From contig CM060734.1 of NCBI GenBank assembly GCA_030704615.1, positions 19,284,001-19,348,000 of the forward strand: a DNA stretch of 64,000 nt. Direction: 5' to 3'. This document shows positions 31,601 to 42,487 of the stretch, piece after piece. The position numbers were made by a program, and so were the translations under genes. Position 1 is the stretch's first letter. Each line of letters starts with the position of its first letter. The stretch is from Takakia lepidozioides (taxonomy: Eukaryota > Streptophyta > Takakiopsida > Takakiales > Takakiaceae). The notes under the pieces are model-generated. The model was not told where the DNA came from. It made no database searches and saw nothing but the letters and a program-made list of their open reading frames with translations.

Positions 31601-33645
31601 AATGTCAAGCCCACTCCATTTTACTTTTTCTTGCACCCTCCATGTCTTTTTCTGTGTGTCTCTCTCTCATCATGAACGCTAGAGGCTTTTGGAGGATTTG
31701 GAAGCCCATTCATTATTATATGGAGTGGAGTGGGGCTTTAAGTAGTCACCCCCCAATTTTCCGTCTTTCCTCTGTCTCCCCATCTGATCTAGGCCACAAG
31801 GCCATGACCAGAGCAAGCCTTCTGCTACATGATCATTTCCTTACAGTCACCATCCTTCTTTCCTGCTCTTTTTCCTCCCCTCGGTATCATGATGTGTCGT
31901 TAACAGTCTGCCATCAGACGAAGTGTTTGAGGGAAAAGCCATGTAAGCGTAATTATGAAGGCATGGAGCTTTTCTTATGAGTTCTAAACAGAGCAGTATG
32001 TTTTCTCTGTTGGGCTGTGCAGAAGGCGAGCAATGTATTTCCACATGCAGGCCTTCAAGTCAGTGGATGCCATTGTGTGTCCCACCACTGCGTAAGTTTC
32101 TTCCTCTCGTCAACGCCAATGAGCTGATGGCTTACTTAGGTTCCTGATTTGAACAATCCTGCTTTGTCATTCACAACCTGATTCAGATGATTGTATGTAC
32201 TGCAGTTCATCAGCACCAATAATTCCACCAGAGTCTTTGAGTTCAGGTGAAACAGATTTGGAGAAAACTGGTAAGCTTTCAAACCATTTCCTTCTATTCT
32301 TTGTCTCCATGTGAGGTTCCAATATGTCTTCTACTCTGCTTCACTGGGTGTTCCCTCATGATTTGAACATGACACTTCATTGGAGATGATGGTGATCTAT
32401 TGTTCACTAAAAACATTTGTTTATGGGTCACCCCTAATGCTAGTGGTCATATTCTTTCAACCGCATCCATTGAAAGTGGTTCACTGCTTTTGAAGATAAA
32501 ACAGCTTATCTGTAGGGATGTTACTTACTGGAGCAGGTTTTAGCCAAGTTGACTCTCAAATGATTGACTGTGGGGTATGCATTGTTTGATTGACATTCAG
32601 GGAACCTGATGCGCTTCATGACTTCCCCAAATTTTCTGGGCCTCCCAGCCATCTCTGTTCCGGTACATTCCCTGTACCACTTCTGAGAATTATTATGTCT
32701 GTGTGAGGCCCAAGTTATGAGGAACTGACCTCTGTTCCTTACCTGCATGTGGCACTCCGCCTTCATGCTACCTTTGAGGTGTAGGGACTGTGTGCTTGCA
32801 TGAGAATACCTAGGACATTGTATCAGAAATTGCATGTTGTCTTCTGGCCACCCGTACTCGGGCATTGACATTCTTCCTTTCTTCTGCAGCTGTTTATTGG
32901 TCAAAGGTAGACTGCCCTGCCCTGAGTTCATATTTCAGTCTACTGTGGAGGCTAGGTTGGCCGTTTAGATCATCCTTAAGGTCCTTGCTAAGAAACTTGC
33001 CAGAGATTTCTTGCAAGCTTCTTAGACGTTAGACTGTCAATTTTTATGTTCTAGGGCATAATACCATTTCACTAGTGGTTGTGGGTTCAAAACCACATAT
33101 GTATTGGATATCATAAAGGTGTCCACCATCGGAAGGCAGTAGCCCTTGTGTCACTTGCTTCGGCAAGAGTCCACATTTTTATTTTCAGAGGAGTTGCTGG
33201 ACTGTCGGTCACTGTGAGGCGCAAGTGGAGAATGCTTGTGTGAGATATAAATAGATAGAGAGAAGCTTAATAAGGTCCAAAGTGGGGACAAGGGCCCATG
33301 TGACAGGGCAGAACATACCGGGAACTAACAGATTACATCTAGTGTTACCTGTAGACGAAGTTCCTCAAGCAGAGACAAAGTGTTGAATGGCTAAAAGATG
33401 AAGTGCAACAGAGAGACTGACTGTCAACCAGATGGAATAGGAAAATGAGTTACACTCTAGGTCCTTTCCTGAATCCATCATTGTGTTGAGTGAGCCAGGT
33501 GGGGCATGACTCCAACGGGTTGCCAATTGGATTGCAACTAATAGGGCGCCCATGGCAGGAAGCCACACTCCTTCGAATGGCCACAGCCATCGAGGTGCAA
33601 TTGTCGCCTATCATATCCCACATGTTGTTGCTTGAGTTGTTCTAG
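25617..33645 (+). CDS. FAAH: Fatty acid amide hydrolase (plant FAAH type), multi-exon
   Basis: Amidase-signature serine hydrolase that cleaves N-acylethanolamines, probably at endomembranes. Phase-consistent GT-AG exons: 26505-26565, 26727-26920, 27492-27621, 27841-27918, 28136-28283, 28448-28560, 28865-28940, 29715-29786, 30233-30284, 30505-30582, 30786-30869, 31133-31236, 31499-31588, 32023-32091, 32206-32270, 33189-33213 and 33499-33645. Key residues are the catalytic Lys in LAVKDDIDC, the Ser in [10 protein letters not shown], and the nucleophile Ser in GTDVGGSIRIPS. Also seen are [17 protein letters not shown] and [14 protein letters not shown]-terminal exons are less sure: an ATG at 25617 ([12 protein letters not shown]) and about 26264-26350. 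The exon expected between 32270 and 33189 (before GVAGLSVT) was not found; a LINE and a SINE occupy that gap. The C-terminus after IEVQ differs from Arabidopsis. Confidence 0.88.
26950..27262 (-). mobile_element. tRNA-derived SINE in an amidase intron
   Basis: On the minus strand it shows TGGCCCAGTAATTAGGGC (A-box position), then 30-odd bases on, GTCATGGGTTCAAAGCC (B-box). A body follows with a GGAAGGT / AGTAGCCC-type block like the copies at 17.6 and 33.1 kb. It lies between exons 26920 and 27492. Confidence 0.65.
27345..27395 (+). repeat. Partial duplicate of an amidase intron-exon junction
   Basis: ATTTTATTGCTGCAGTAGAGTAGTCA here matches the start of the exon at 27492 (ATTTATTGCTGCAGTAGAGGAGTCA) with few differences. 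The TAG makes this copy non-coding. It sits about 130 bases before the true exon. Confidence 0.55.
29047..29575 (-). mobile_element. LINE-B 3' fragment (RT zinc-binding end)
   Basis: The minus strand encodes the C-terminus of a non-LTR retrotransposon reverse transcriptase: [20 protein letters not shown], then [14 protein letters not shown], a C-x2-C...H-x4-C zinc motif. The same sequence occurs at 43.9-44.7 kb. Neighbouring pieces at 29477-29575 carry the 3' UTR block with GCCTTGTGGCCATAGACCCC. It lies within the amidase intron between exons 28940 and 29715. Confidence 0.8.
29866..30170 (-). mobile_element. LINE-B 3' fragments, rearranged
   Basis: Three blocks of the LINE-B end appear: AATGTACTCATAGGAC with GGCCATAGACCCC, then CCAGATATCCTCTAGAAAGCCC, then AATGTACTCATAAGACGTTG again near 30123. 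The order suggests nested or tandem insertions in the amidase intron after 29786. Confidence 0.7.
30686..30765 (+). mobile_element. LINE-B 3' terminus
   Basis: GGCTACGGCAAACACT and, about 45 bases on, ACAACGTCTTATGAGTACATTC are the reverse complement of the LINE-B end seen elsewhere. It lies just before the amidase exon at 30786. Confidence 0.55.
32515..32990 (-). mobile_element. Diverged LINE-B fragment
   Basis: The minus strand reads [18 protein letters not shown], matching the PEDN[14 protein letters not shown] zinc region of the copies at 29.1 and 44.2 kb with many changes. The first CxxC is lost (MPEYG). It lies where the missing amidase exon would be expected. Confidence 0.6.
33020..33186 (+). 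mobile_element. tRNA-derived SINE
   Basis: GTTGTGGGTTCAAAACCAC is a B-box. Downstream blocks AAAGGTGTCCACC, CGGAAGGCAGTAGCCC and TTCGGCAAGAGTCCACA recur at 17.5 kb in reverse. It ends in TTTTTATTTT a few bases before the 25-nt amidase exon. Confidence 0.65.
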
Positions 33646-33699
33646 AACTACTTCAAGCTTTTATTATCAATGGTTTTGTTCGCTGGCAAGAGGTTGGAG

Positions 33700-35090
33700 A
33701 GACATACATATCTCTTCCATTCTTTCTCTCTTTGTTCATTCTTTTGAAGTGGGTGCTTGTTGTTCCACTTCGTCAGCAGGTTTCTTCTGTCATGTTTCCA
33801 CTTCTTTTTTCCCATAGGCTCTTTGAGCTTCCTGTGGATGTTTTCCCTTCTTTCTCTCTCATGGTCTTCAATGGCCAGGCTGATCGTAGATTCATCTTCA
33901 ACCAGCAGGAAATTGAGATTGTGAAATCATACCGGTACCTAGGTCTGGTTATCCACTCCCCCAAGTTTCACTTTGCAGCCACTGCCTTGGACAGGTTGAC
34001 TAAAGGTAAGGCGGCCTCCGTCCGCCTTCAGGCCAAATGCAAGCAAATACATCTGCGGCATCCCCCGACCAAAAAGTGGCTGTTTGACACCGTCGTCAGC
34101 CCTGCTACCATCTATGGTTGTGAGTTCTGGGCACCTGGTGTCCCTGTCTCCTGGTGGGAAAAGAATTTGGAATCATTACAGTCATCTTTTCTCCAAGCAA
34201 TGCTTGGCACCAGGAGCACAACTCCATCTCAGATCCTAGGTGCAGAGTTCGCATGTGTACCATTGCAATCCGAGGCCCTCTTCAGGCTTACAATCTTTCT
34301 CCATAGATTGCAGGCCCTTCCACCCAAAGGGCTAGTGGCAAGGGCCCTCACAACATCTATGAGGCTCAAAGCTGCAGGTTTCAGGAACTCCTGGTATGCT
34401 CGAGTGGACAGTTTATTTCAACGTAACGGACTTTCTACTGCTTTCCTATTACCAATGAACCCAGATGAGGTGGACATCACATCCAGACATGACCGCAACA
34501 GACTCATTCGGAGAGAGCTTATGGAATTACATGTCAAGAGAACTTGGATGCTACCCAATCTCACGACAAAGCTCCACTTCTATCGAGAGACATTCTTGGT
34601 GCTCCGCGATGATAGAATCTTGAGACCAAATTACCTTTCAGCACCCTTATCTCCTTCCCTCTTGAGGGCATTGGGGCGGTTCAGGGTGGGTTCCCACAAC
34701 CTACGGATAGAGACTGGCAGATGGGAAAACCTGCAACGGGAGGACCGCCTATGTCCAGCTTGCATAGGGCGCAGCAAGGAAATTGAAACTGAAGAACACT
34801 TCTTCTTCTACTGCCCTCTATACTGCGAGATCCGTGGGAGATTTCACTGTTTATTCAGTGGAACCCAAACTCTCACTGATGTCTTTCACTACGAGGATCA
34901 AAAATGCGTGGCAGCCTACCTACACGAGGCCTTCACCCTTAGACAATCGCTAGAACATTAATTGTGGTTTCTGGATTTGTTCCTCTCATGTTTTCTTCCA
35001 TTTTGTCCCATAAGCTCTACGAGCTTTCCGCAGACGTTATAAAGCACCATTTCATTTCATTTCATTTCTCTCTCCCCCTCTCCCTCTTTC
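33700..35090 (+). mobile_element. LINE-A 3' part: reverse transcriptase C-terminus and 3' tail
   Basis: A frame open to 34961 encodes the end of a non-LTR reverse transcriptase: SYRYLGLVI, then VVSPATIYGCEFWAPG, then a zinc motif CPACIGRSKEIETEEH, FFFYCPLYC. The 3' UTR has CCCATAAGCTCTACGAGCTT and ends GTTATAAAGCACC followed by ATTTC repeats. The catalytic RT core is absent, so this is a 5'-truncated copy. It starts about 60 bases after the amidase stop codon. Confidence 0.85.
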
Positions 35091-38000
35091 TTTTGTCCCA
35101 TAAGCTCTTGGAGCTTCCGGTAGACACTACAAGTTTTGTTCATTCTTCATTTTTTCTTTGTCTAGTCTGCAATGATGGTGGGCCTCATTTTATGCCCCCC
35201 TATCCGGCTCAAATTACATTTCACTGTGACTTCTAATGACTTCCTTTCACGGGGGCAAGGACAGGGAACAGAAACCCTAGATCAATGCTTTCTTTCTCAA
35301 TATCTATGGCTGATACCTACCAATTACTTGCTATTTCGCAGGAACTATGTCTACCACTGAGGAAAAGGCCGGGAACATTCTATAATCATTTGGAGTAAAA
35401 TCACCAGTGCAACCTCTCAAGAGTCCCACTGAATCTCACAAAGGAGTCTGGCAAGTGAGTTCCCAGCTAGTGAGGAAATAAGCTGGGATTTCCTACTATT
35501 AATGGTGAGTTTGTAGCTCTCGTGTTTAGGAAACTTGGGATCTCTAAACCATGGGAAGTTGTGCGAGTAGTGTTTTAAGAGTACTCGCACCAGATCTGAT
35601 GACCAACCCTTTACCCTAGATTCAACATTCCCAATCAGTGACTAGTTTGGTTATATTACAGGTGTTAGGAGGAAGCAGATGCCCAATGGATTTGCCCATC
35701 TTCTACCTTGAGGCTACTCTAGAACTCAAGAGAAAGACAGTGTAAAGACATGAAAAGGTGTACATGAAATTCTGAGTATGATACTCATCTGAGACTGGAA
35801 GATTCTTGTCTGCCCAGATTGCATTGTCCGACTCTCCTGAAATGCAGTGCTGTGTGTAACAATGGGGTTGAATGTTCATAGACAACAGTAGAATATCACA
35901 ATACACTAGTACTCTAGAGAACATATTTCCAAGGCAAATAAGGCTCCGAAGGGGAGCTTCTCCGGGTGAGCCTAGGTCTACAGCACTGTGTTTTCTGTTG
36001 GAGCAATGCTCTTGCAAGGCAGTTCTGCAATTTGTGCTTTCCCTTTGGCAGCTCTCAATCTCCTCCGTCAATTGGTCTACATGCTCCTATCTTGTTCCTG
36101 TGTTTATGATGGGTTGATGGTATTTAAGGTGGCATGTACTTCTGCTACATACTTGTCTACACCTTCTGCTCCCTTGCCTTCCTCTCCGTCATCACCCGCT
36201 CTACTATGTCATCAAGCCACTTGATGTATTCACAGAACAGCAGTCACCGTTTCAGTAGAACGCTCAGTAACACTATCAGAAGGATTTCACCACTAATGAG
36301 GTAGGAAAAAGGAAGGATTAGGGACCTGGCCACTTCTTCTTTCTCAGTGCCAAATGTCCGCACCACCCTGGCCAAGGGTAAAGTTTCTTCTGCAACCTGT
36401 GGAACAAAAACCCCTCCTATGCCAGGCAAGTCAATGGCCACCTATTTACTGCATGTCCTTCCTCCCTCACAATAATGTACAAAACTCTGCATACACGTAT
36501 CATGGGCTAAATTCAACCTACCCCATGCTCATCCTCTCCAAACGAGAAGAAAAATAGGAGCAAATAGAGGATACATTCCCCTTGCAAAGATCCATGCTGT
36601 AATGAAGATGACCCCAACATAGATACTCTAGAGATGTATACATGCACAAATGAAAACCACACACACTATGTGCAGGCATTGACGTGGCACATGAGTGCTT
36701 TTCAATCAGCTGCATGGATGAATGTGCATTGAGGCTGTGAGGGTTGTGCACCTGGAGACTGTTACGGAACATAAGTTAACATGGAGATCATTGCCAATGA
36801 TACGTGACACCTGCTGACAGTCGGATCCCAGTCGACTGGTGAGTGCCCCCACTGCCTCAGTCAAAAATTGAGATGTCCTGCAATCACAATCTTTGTTGAG
36901 AAAATGATGTTTAGCCCCACACAGATCAGTGTTGAGTGGCATCCTTCTCATTACTGTGCTAATTTTCTGTGAATTACCAATCATATACAGGGTTTTGATC
37001 CAATCAATGTTAAGTGATACTATCTTCAATGTCTTCAGAGCATCCAGATTGAGGCACCTCCACAATTTCACTTAGTGACCCGTGAAATTGGTGTACTGGT
37101 AAATGTACGGAGTTGGTTCCTAACATTGTTCTGAAGAATCTTAAATCCAGGCAGGAAGGCTATTGCCCAATTCTCTTTCACACGAACATCTCCATCACAG
37201 ATGCACTGGACTTGGAGAAGAGTGAGTGAGGACAAAGGCAGATCTATCTGATGGAAAAGTAATCCAATAAATGATGATGATTATGATAAGTCAGACTGTT
37301 TCTCATCCATTGTAGGGGTCGCCATCCATTAGGTCTAGCATTTGTGGGCGGAAAGGTGCGAGGAGTTGTGGGCGATATGTGGAATCGGAAGTGAATGTCA
37401 GATGGTTTGAAGAAGCAAATGCGGGGCAGTGGAGACAAGTAACTTAGAGAAGGAGGATGTTTATGGACAGGGATGTGAGGAAGGAAGGCAGCTGGAGGTG
37501 CAAAAATTGCAATGGCCGGGCTCACCTTCGGCACGGAACTTGTCAACTCGAGCTGCTATTCAAAAAGCCGAAGTGTAGATTTGGAGAAGCTTTGGACCCA
37601 ATGCTTTGCGAACTCCAGTCCAGTGCTCTATCGAGGTAATAAGGTGAATGCTTGCAGACAACAATATATACTTAGCATATGGGCCAAAAGTGGGATCCTC
37701 TCATCGTGGGGTGTCTTGTTCCACATTGCTGCTGATTTCGAAGAGTGTGGGAACCAACTCTGAAGTCGGCACAAGGTCTAATGATGGAGATGAAGAGAGG
37801 TAGGGAGACATGAGGATGCGGTTATCTAGGATGACGAGGAAGGTGTCTATGTTGGAATTGGTTGTTGAGAGAGAGAGAGAGAGAGAGAGAGTCCTTATGG
37901 ATTTTCTTGCCAAAGCCCTCGGTTGTGGCTGCGAAATTTGCAAGATATCGCTCCAGTATAGCCTTCTCTTTCCAGTATAGTCTTCTCTGTCGGGACTCTG

Positions 38001-38463
38001 GTGCTCTTGCCTGGAGGTTATCGGTGTTTTTGGCTTCACTTTTGAGCTCCGAAAGGGATACCTATTGTACTCTGATTCTTTCTCTCTCTGCGGTATAAAA
38101 TAAAAATTAAAATTACAGACATATAGAGATGTCTGAGGCCAAATTTGCTTTAAGCTCTTAGTAGAATCACATCTTTAATTTAATCACCAAAGAAAGTTTT
38201 TCAAAACCTTTGCAGAAATTTTTGTAACTTGTCGTCAGTTTGAAGGTGAATGATGGTGGATGTGGTTCTCAGTGTGTAGAAGGACAAGTTTGGTATTGCA
38301 GCTGGTCTCTGAGTTGGTTTATTTACCCAGTTACTGTGACCCCGAATATAAGGGTAACCTATTAATAACCATTCTTAGATGCGAAGAGATCTTTCTTCAA
38401 AGTATGTAGGTGCTTTGAGACACTCTCTGATCTGTCAATGTTTGTAACTGAGAGTTTTAAGTC
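35091..38463. other. Spacer with a LINE-A tail remnant and a (GA)n microsatellite
   Basis: Near 35095-35140 a second LINE-A tail block occurs (GTCCCATAAGCTCTTGGAGCTT). The rest shows no convincing gene; minus-strand frames at 36706-37220 look weakly coding but have no domain. A GAGAGA run of about 24 bases lies at 37868-37891. The last few hundred bases probably hold the PPR gene promoter. Confidence 0.4.
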
Positions 38464-40902
38464 ATGCAGATGGCAGGGCCAAATGAGGCACAGTTGTCTA
38501 AATCAGGCTCCTCCACCAAAACGACTGGTTTTGAAAGAGGACCTAAAGAGGGAGTCAACAACAGCTCTTCTGGCTTTTGTGGGGATGTCAGAATACTATG
38601 TAAGGCTGGAGAACGAAAACAGGGGCTGCGATTTTTGAACCAACAAGGCATTTTGGCAGACTCCCAAATTTACATTTGTCTCTTGCAGGAGTGCATCAAG
38701 AGGGAAGACCTAGCAGAAGGAAAGCAGTTGCATGCGTACATTATCCAATGTGGATTGAGACCAAACATCTTTCTAAGCAACACCCTTGTCAACATGTATG
38801 CCAAATGTGGGAGTTTGGTGGATGCACGCCTAGTGTTTGACAAAATGCCCGAACGAGATGTGTCTACATGGAATATAATGATGGCAGGATATGCCAAGCA
38901 TGGTTATGGTAGGGAGGCCCTTGAGGTCTATGTGCAAATGGTACGGGGAGGGGTGAGGCCTAACAGGATCACGTTCATTTGTGCTCTCAAGGCATGTGCG
39001 AGCCTGGCAACCCTAGACAAGGGTAAAGAGGTGCATGCGGACATAATCAGAGCTGGAATTGCTCGAGATGTTATTCTGGAGACTGCCCTTGCTGATATGT
39101 ATACCAAATGCAGGAGCATGAAAGATGCACGTCAAGTATTTGATAATATGATTCGACGAAATGTGGTCTCATGGAATGTGATGATTGCGGGATATGCTCA
39201 GCATGGGTGTAGTAGAGAGGCCGTGCAACTATTTAAGCACATGCAAGAAGAAGGCCTGAAGCCAAATGTGGTCTCCTGGAGTGCGATGATCGCAGGATAT
39301 GCTCAGCACGGTTGTGGTGGGGAGGCCTTCCAGACCTATGAAGAGATGCTACAGGAAGGGTTGACCCCAAATAGAGTCACGTTCATTTGCCTTCTGAATG
39401 TGTGTGCCAGCCTGGCTGCCCTGGAAAAGGGAAAAGAAGTCCATGCTGACGTCATCAAACGTGGAGTTGCTCCAGATGTTATTCTAGAGACCGCCCTTGC
39501 CGACATGTACGCCAAATGCGGAAGCATGAATGATGCACGTCAAGTGTTTGACAATATGGCTCAACGGAATGTGATCTCATGGAATGCAATGATCGCAGGA
39601 TATGCTCAGCAGGGGTATGAGAGGGAGGCCCTTCAACTATTTGAACAAATGCAACAGGAAGGTTGGAAACCGAATGTGGTGTCATGGAATGGCATGATCA
39701 CAGGATATGCTCAGAATGGGTGTGGAAGGGAGGCTATAACGATGTATGAAAGAATGCTACGAAAAAGGGTGAAGCCCAACAATGTCACGTTCATCTCTGT
39801 CCTCAATGCATGTGCCAGCCTGGCAGCGCTGCAAAAGGGCAAAGAAGTCCATGCCAACATCATTGAAGTGGGAATCGCACAAGATATTAAATTGGACAAT
39901 ACTCTTGTTGACATGTATGCCAAATGTGGCAGCGTAAAGGATGCGTGTCAAGTGTTTCATAATATGGCCAAGCGAGATATGGTGTCATGGAATGTGATGA
40001 TCGCAGGATATGCTCAACATGGGTGTAGTATAGATGCCCTGCAACTACTTGAACAAATGCAACAAGAAGGTTTTAAGCCAGATGGTATCACCTTTGTATC
40101 TATTCTCTCTGCATGTAACCATGTAGGTGCAGTGGAAGAAGGTCGGCACTACTTTCATTCCATGAGTGAAGATCATGGCCTCACTCCTGCACTTGAGCAT
40201 TTTTGCTGCATGGTAGACCTCCTTGGCCGTGCAGGGCAATTGGATGATGCAAAGAATTTTATCAACAAAATGCCAATTGAACCAGGTGGCTCTGTGTGGC
40301 GGGCGTTGCTTGGTGCGTGCAGAATTCATGGGAACGTGGAGCTAGCAGAATGTGCTGCAGAATGCCTTGTCAGGTTGGATCCAGAAGATGCTCCAACTTA
40401 TGTGCTGCTATCGAACATCTATGCTGCAGCTGGCAGGTGGGATGATCAAGGAAGGGTAAGAAAAATGATGAATGACAGAGGTGTCAGAAAGGTGCCAGGG
40501 CGCAGCTGCATTGAGGTGCACAACCAGTTCCATACGTTTGCTGTAGATGACGAAGGGCATCCACAGATTGAGGAAATCCATGCTGAGCTGAAGAGATTGT
40601 ATGGGCAAATGAATGGGACTGGGTATGCACCGGACACAAAGTTTGTACTGCACAATATGGCGGAGGATGTAAAGGAATTTTCTCTTTGCCATCACAGTGA
40701 GAAGCTGGCCATTGCTTTTGGGCTCATCAGTACACCCCCTGGGACACCTCTCCATGTCGTCAAGAATCTTCGGGTGTGTGGTGACTGCCACACAGTCACC
40801 AAGTTTATCTCAAAGATTGTTGGGCGAGCAATTGTTGTGCGTGATGCCAACCGTTTTCACCACTTCCAAGATGGGGTTTGTTCTTGCGGGGATTACTGGT
40901 GA
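38464..40902 (+). CDS. PPR-DYW protein, probable organellar RNA editing factor
   Basis: An 812-residue intronless ORF. Residues about 75-560 are PLS-type pentatricopeptide repeats, each 31-36 residues, with VSWN(V/A)MIAGYAQHG, KEVHA-x-I and ALADMYAKCGS hallmarks. Residues about 600-715 are the E/E+ region (YVLLSNIYAAAGRWD, GRSCIEV). The end is a full DYW domain: HHSEKLAIAFGL with the catalytic HxE, CGDCHTVTKFISKI, and the terminal CSCGDYW. DYW domains are cytidine-deaminase-like and perform C-to-U editing of organellar RNA; the PPR tract reads the RNA. Repeats are unusually alike within the protein. No transit peptide is obvious at the N-terminus (MQMAGPNEAQL), so an alternative start or short leader is possible. 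Confidence 0.92.
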   Translation: MQMAGPNEAQLSKSGSSTKTTGFERGPKEGVNNSSSGFCGDVRILCKAGERKQGLRFLNQQGILADSQIYICLLQECIKREDLAEGKQLHAYIIQCGLRPNIFLSNTLVNMYAKCGSLVDARLVFDKMPERDVSTWNIMMAGYAKHGYGREALEVYVQMVRGGVRPNRITFICALKACASLATLDKGKEVHADIIRAGIARDVILETALADMYTKCRSMKDARQVFDNMIRRNVVSWNVMIAGYAQHGCSREAVQLFKHMQEEGLKPNVVSWSAMIAGYAQHGCGGEAFQTYEEMLQEGLTPNRVTFICLLNVCASLAALEKGKEVHADVIKRGVAPDVILETALADMYAKCGSMNDARQVFDNMAQRNVISWNAMIAGYAQQGYEREALQLFEQMQQEGWKPNVVSWNGMITGYAQNGCGREAITMYERMLRKRVKPNNVTFISVLNACASLAALQKGKEVHANIIEVGIAQDIKLDNTLVDMYAKCGSVKDACQVFHNMAKRDMVSWNVMIAGYAQHGCSIDALQLLEQMQQEGFKPDGITFVSILSACNHVGAVEEGRHYFHSMSEDHGLTPALEHFCCMVDLLGRAGQLDDAKNFINKMPIEPGGSVWRALLGACRIHGNVELAECAAECLVRLDPEDAPTYVLLSNIYAAAGRWDDQGRVRKMMNDRGVRKVPGRSCIEVHNQFHTFAVDDEGHPQIEEIHAELKRLYGQMNGTGYAPDTKFVLHNMAEDVKEFSLCHHSEKLAIAFGLISTPPGTPLHVVKNLRVCGDCHTVTKFISKIVGRAIVVRDANRFHHFQDGVCSCGDYW

Positions 40903-41092
40903 CCTGAACCACAATCTGTATCTGGAATTTTATGCTGTATGTTACTGATAAGGAGAATTGGGTGAAATGGATGTTGCGGCAGCAGAAACAAACCGTAAGA
41001 TTTTTTGTCCACTTAGGCTTGTTGAAGAGTATGTCTGGATAAAGATAAAAAACATCCAAATGCAACCACTGATTTCAGATATTCTAAAACCA
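40903..41092. other. 3' flank of the PPR gene
   Basis: No feature is seen beyond a probable 3' UTR. Confidence 0.4.
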
Positions 41093-41770
41093 ACTTACCC
41101 ACTCACAAAACCTTTTGCAGCATGAATACCTTCAACATCCTCAACATCATAGTTCACTTCTTTGTTGACAGCTATGTGGTACAAATAGCTTCCTCTCTTT
41201 TGAAGCTTTTTGCAATTTTGACGCAGAAGTAAAGTTTTCAAGCTTCTTAAAACTCGTCGAGTTTTGGGATCACTCTACCACCGTGAATCTTCTCAACTCC
41301 GAGACTCTTCTCAATAATAGCTGACAAAGATGCAGGGGACATGTACCAATACTGCTGATCTCCAGCCATCAGTGCATTGGATGTTGGCTAGGGACTCGCC
41401 CACAACCTCAATCCGTGAAAACCATGGGAGGTTTTCGTAATAGACTTCAGAGGAAATTCTTGGCGAAGGTAGTGCAGGAAAATGTTGTACTCGCCCACAC
41501 ATTAGTGGAGTAGGAGGATTAGTAGATAGTGCAAGTGCAATCAAGTCTCCATTCTTGAGGGCACTAGAACCTGGAGTTTTAGGTGCTTCATTGTAGGTTC
41601 AGTAGTTTTTCCAGTTCTTGTCTCCTTTCAAGCTTATGGAAGTCCTTTGACAAATTAGCATGTAGGGTATGCTCAAAAATTTCTTCAGATTTGGACTTGA
41701 TGTTTGCAAATGTAGAAGCAAAAACTTTCAGCATCTTTCAAATTCTTCAAGATTGTCGTTGGTTTTTGGC
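41093..41770 (-). pseudogene. Exon-like segments of an unrecognised minus-strand gene
   Basis: Minus-strand frames read like coding sequence: KSKSEEIFEHTLHANLSKDF at about 41.7 kb, YYENLPWFSRIEVVGESLAN at 41.4 kb, QQYWYMSPASLSAIIEKSLG at 41.35 kb, and VLRSLKTLLLRQNCKKLQKR to HAAKGFVSG at 41.1-41.27 kb. The last ends at a good donor (GG|GTAAGT). Adjacent pieces are in different frames without clear introns, so the gene may be frame-shifted. I do not recognise the family. Confidence 0.35.
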
Positions 41771-42487
41771 TGTCTAATAGATGTTGTTCACTAAGAGATC
41801 CAGAAATGCCCTGCAGTTCAGTCTTGTTTCTCTGAGTTTGATCCACCTAAAGTAATCAGGCTTCTACTGAGAATTTCCTTGCTCAAAATAAAGCTTTCCA
41901 GAGCACAAGAAATCTGACTTATTCTCTTTCTACCAGTGTTCCAGAAGGACTCAGAATATCTCAGCTAAGCTGAGGCAGTGAGGGTCCTTTGTTTTGCAAA
42001 AAGAGAACTCAAGACAATTCACGTATTGATACGACGTTTGCCGATCAGTAGAAGTGACCGATCAGTACCAAACAGAGCCTTGTTGTGCTCCCATGACCTG
42101 CGAGGGGGCCCCAAGCCCCTTGGAACCAGCTGCTTTTCTGCTATGTTCGTTCTCGCGATACTGCTGTATCTCTTCTGGGAGCTGCAGGAAAAATCTCCGG
42201 GGTGCATCAGTTTTCCGAAAATGGGATCACTGTAAAGTTACATTTAAAATGTAGACTGCACACGTTGTTTAATGTGAGATTTGTGCTTCTATGTCATGGA
42301 TTTGACCCCTGGACAACAGAGACAGCAAGAGAGTTGTGCTCATTACCGAGAAGAGTGCAACCAGAGCCTATTCAATGCCATAGACAACTTGCAGTGGGGG
42401 GTTGATCTCCCCATAATTCCTTACTCAGTAGAATCACAAAATAGACACCGTCTTCCCTCATTCTTCACTCTCTGGATTATCTGCAGC

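Noticed and set aside
36706-37220. Minus-strand frames upstream of the PPR gene
   Set aside because: Weak coding look, but no recognisable motif, broken frames and no convincing splice chain.
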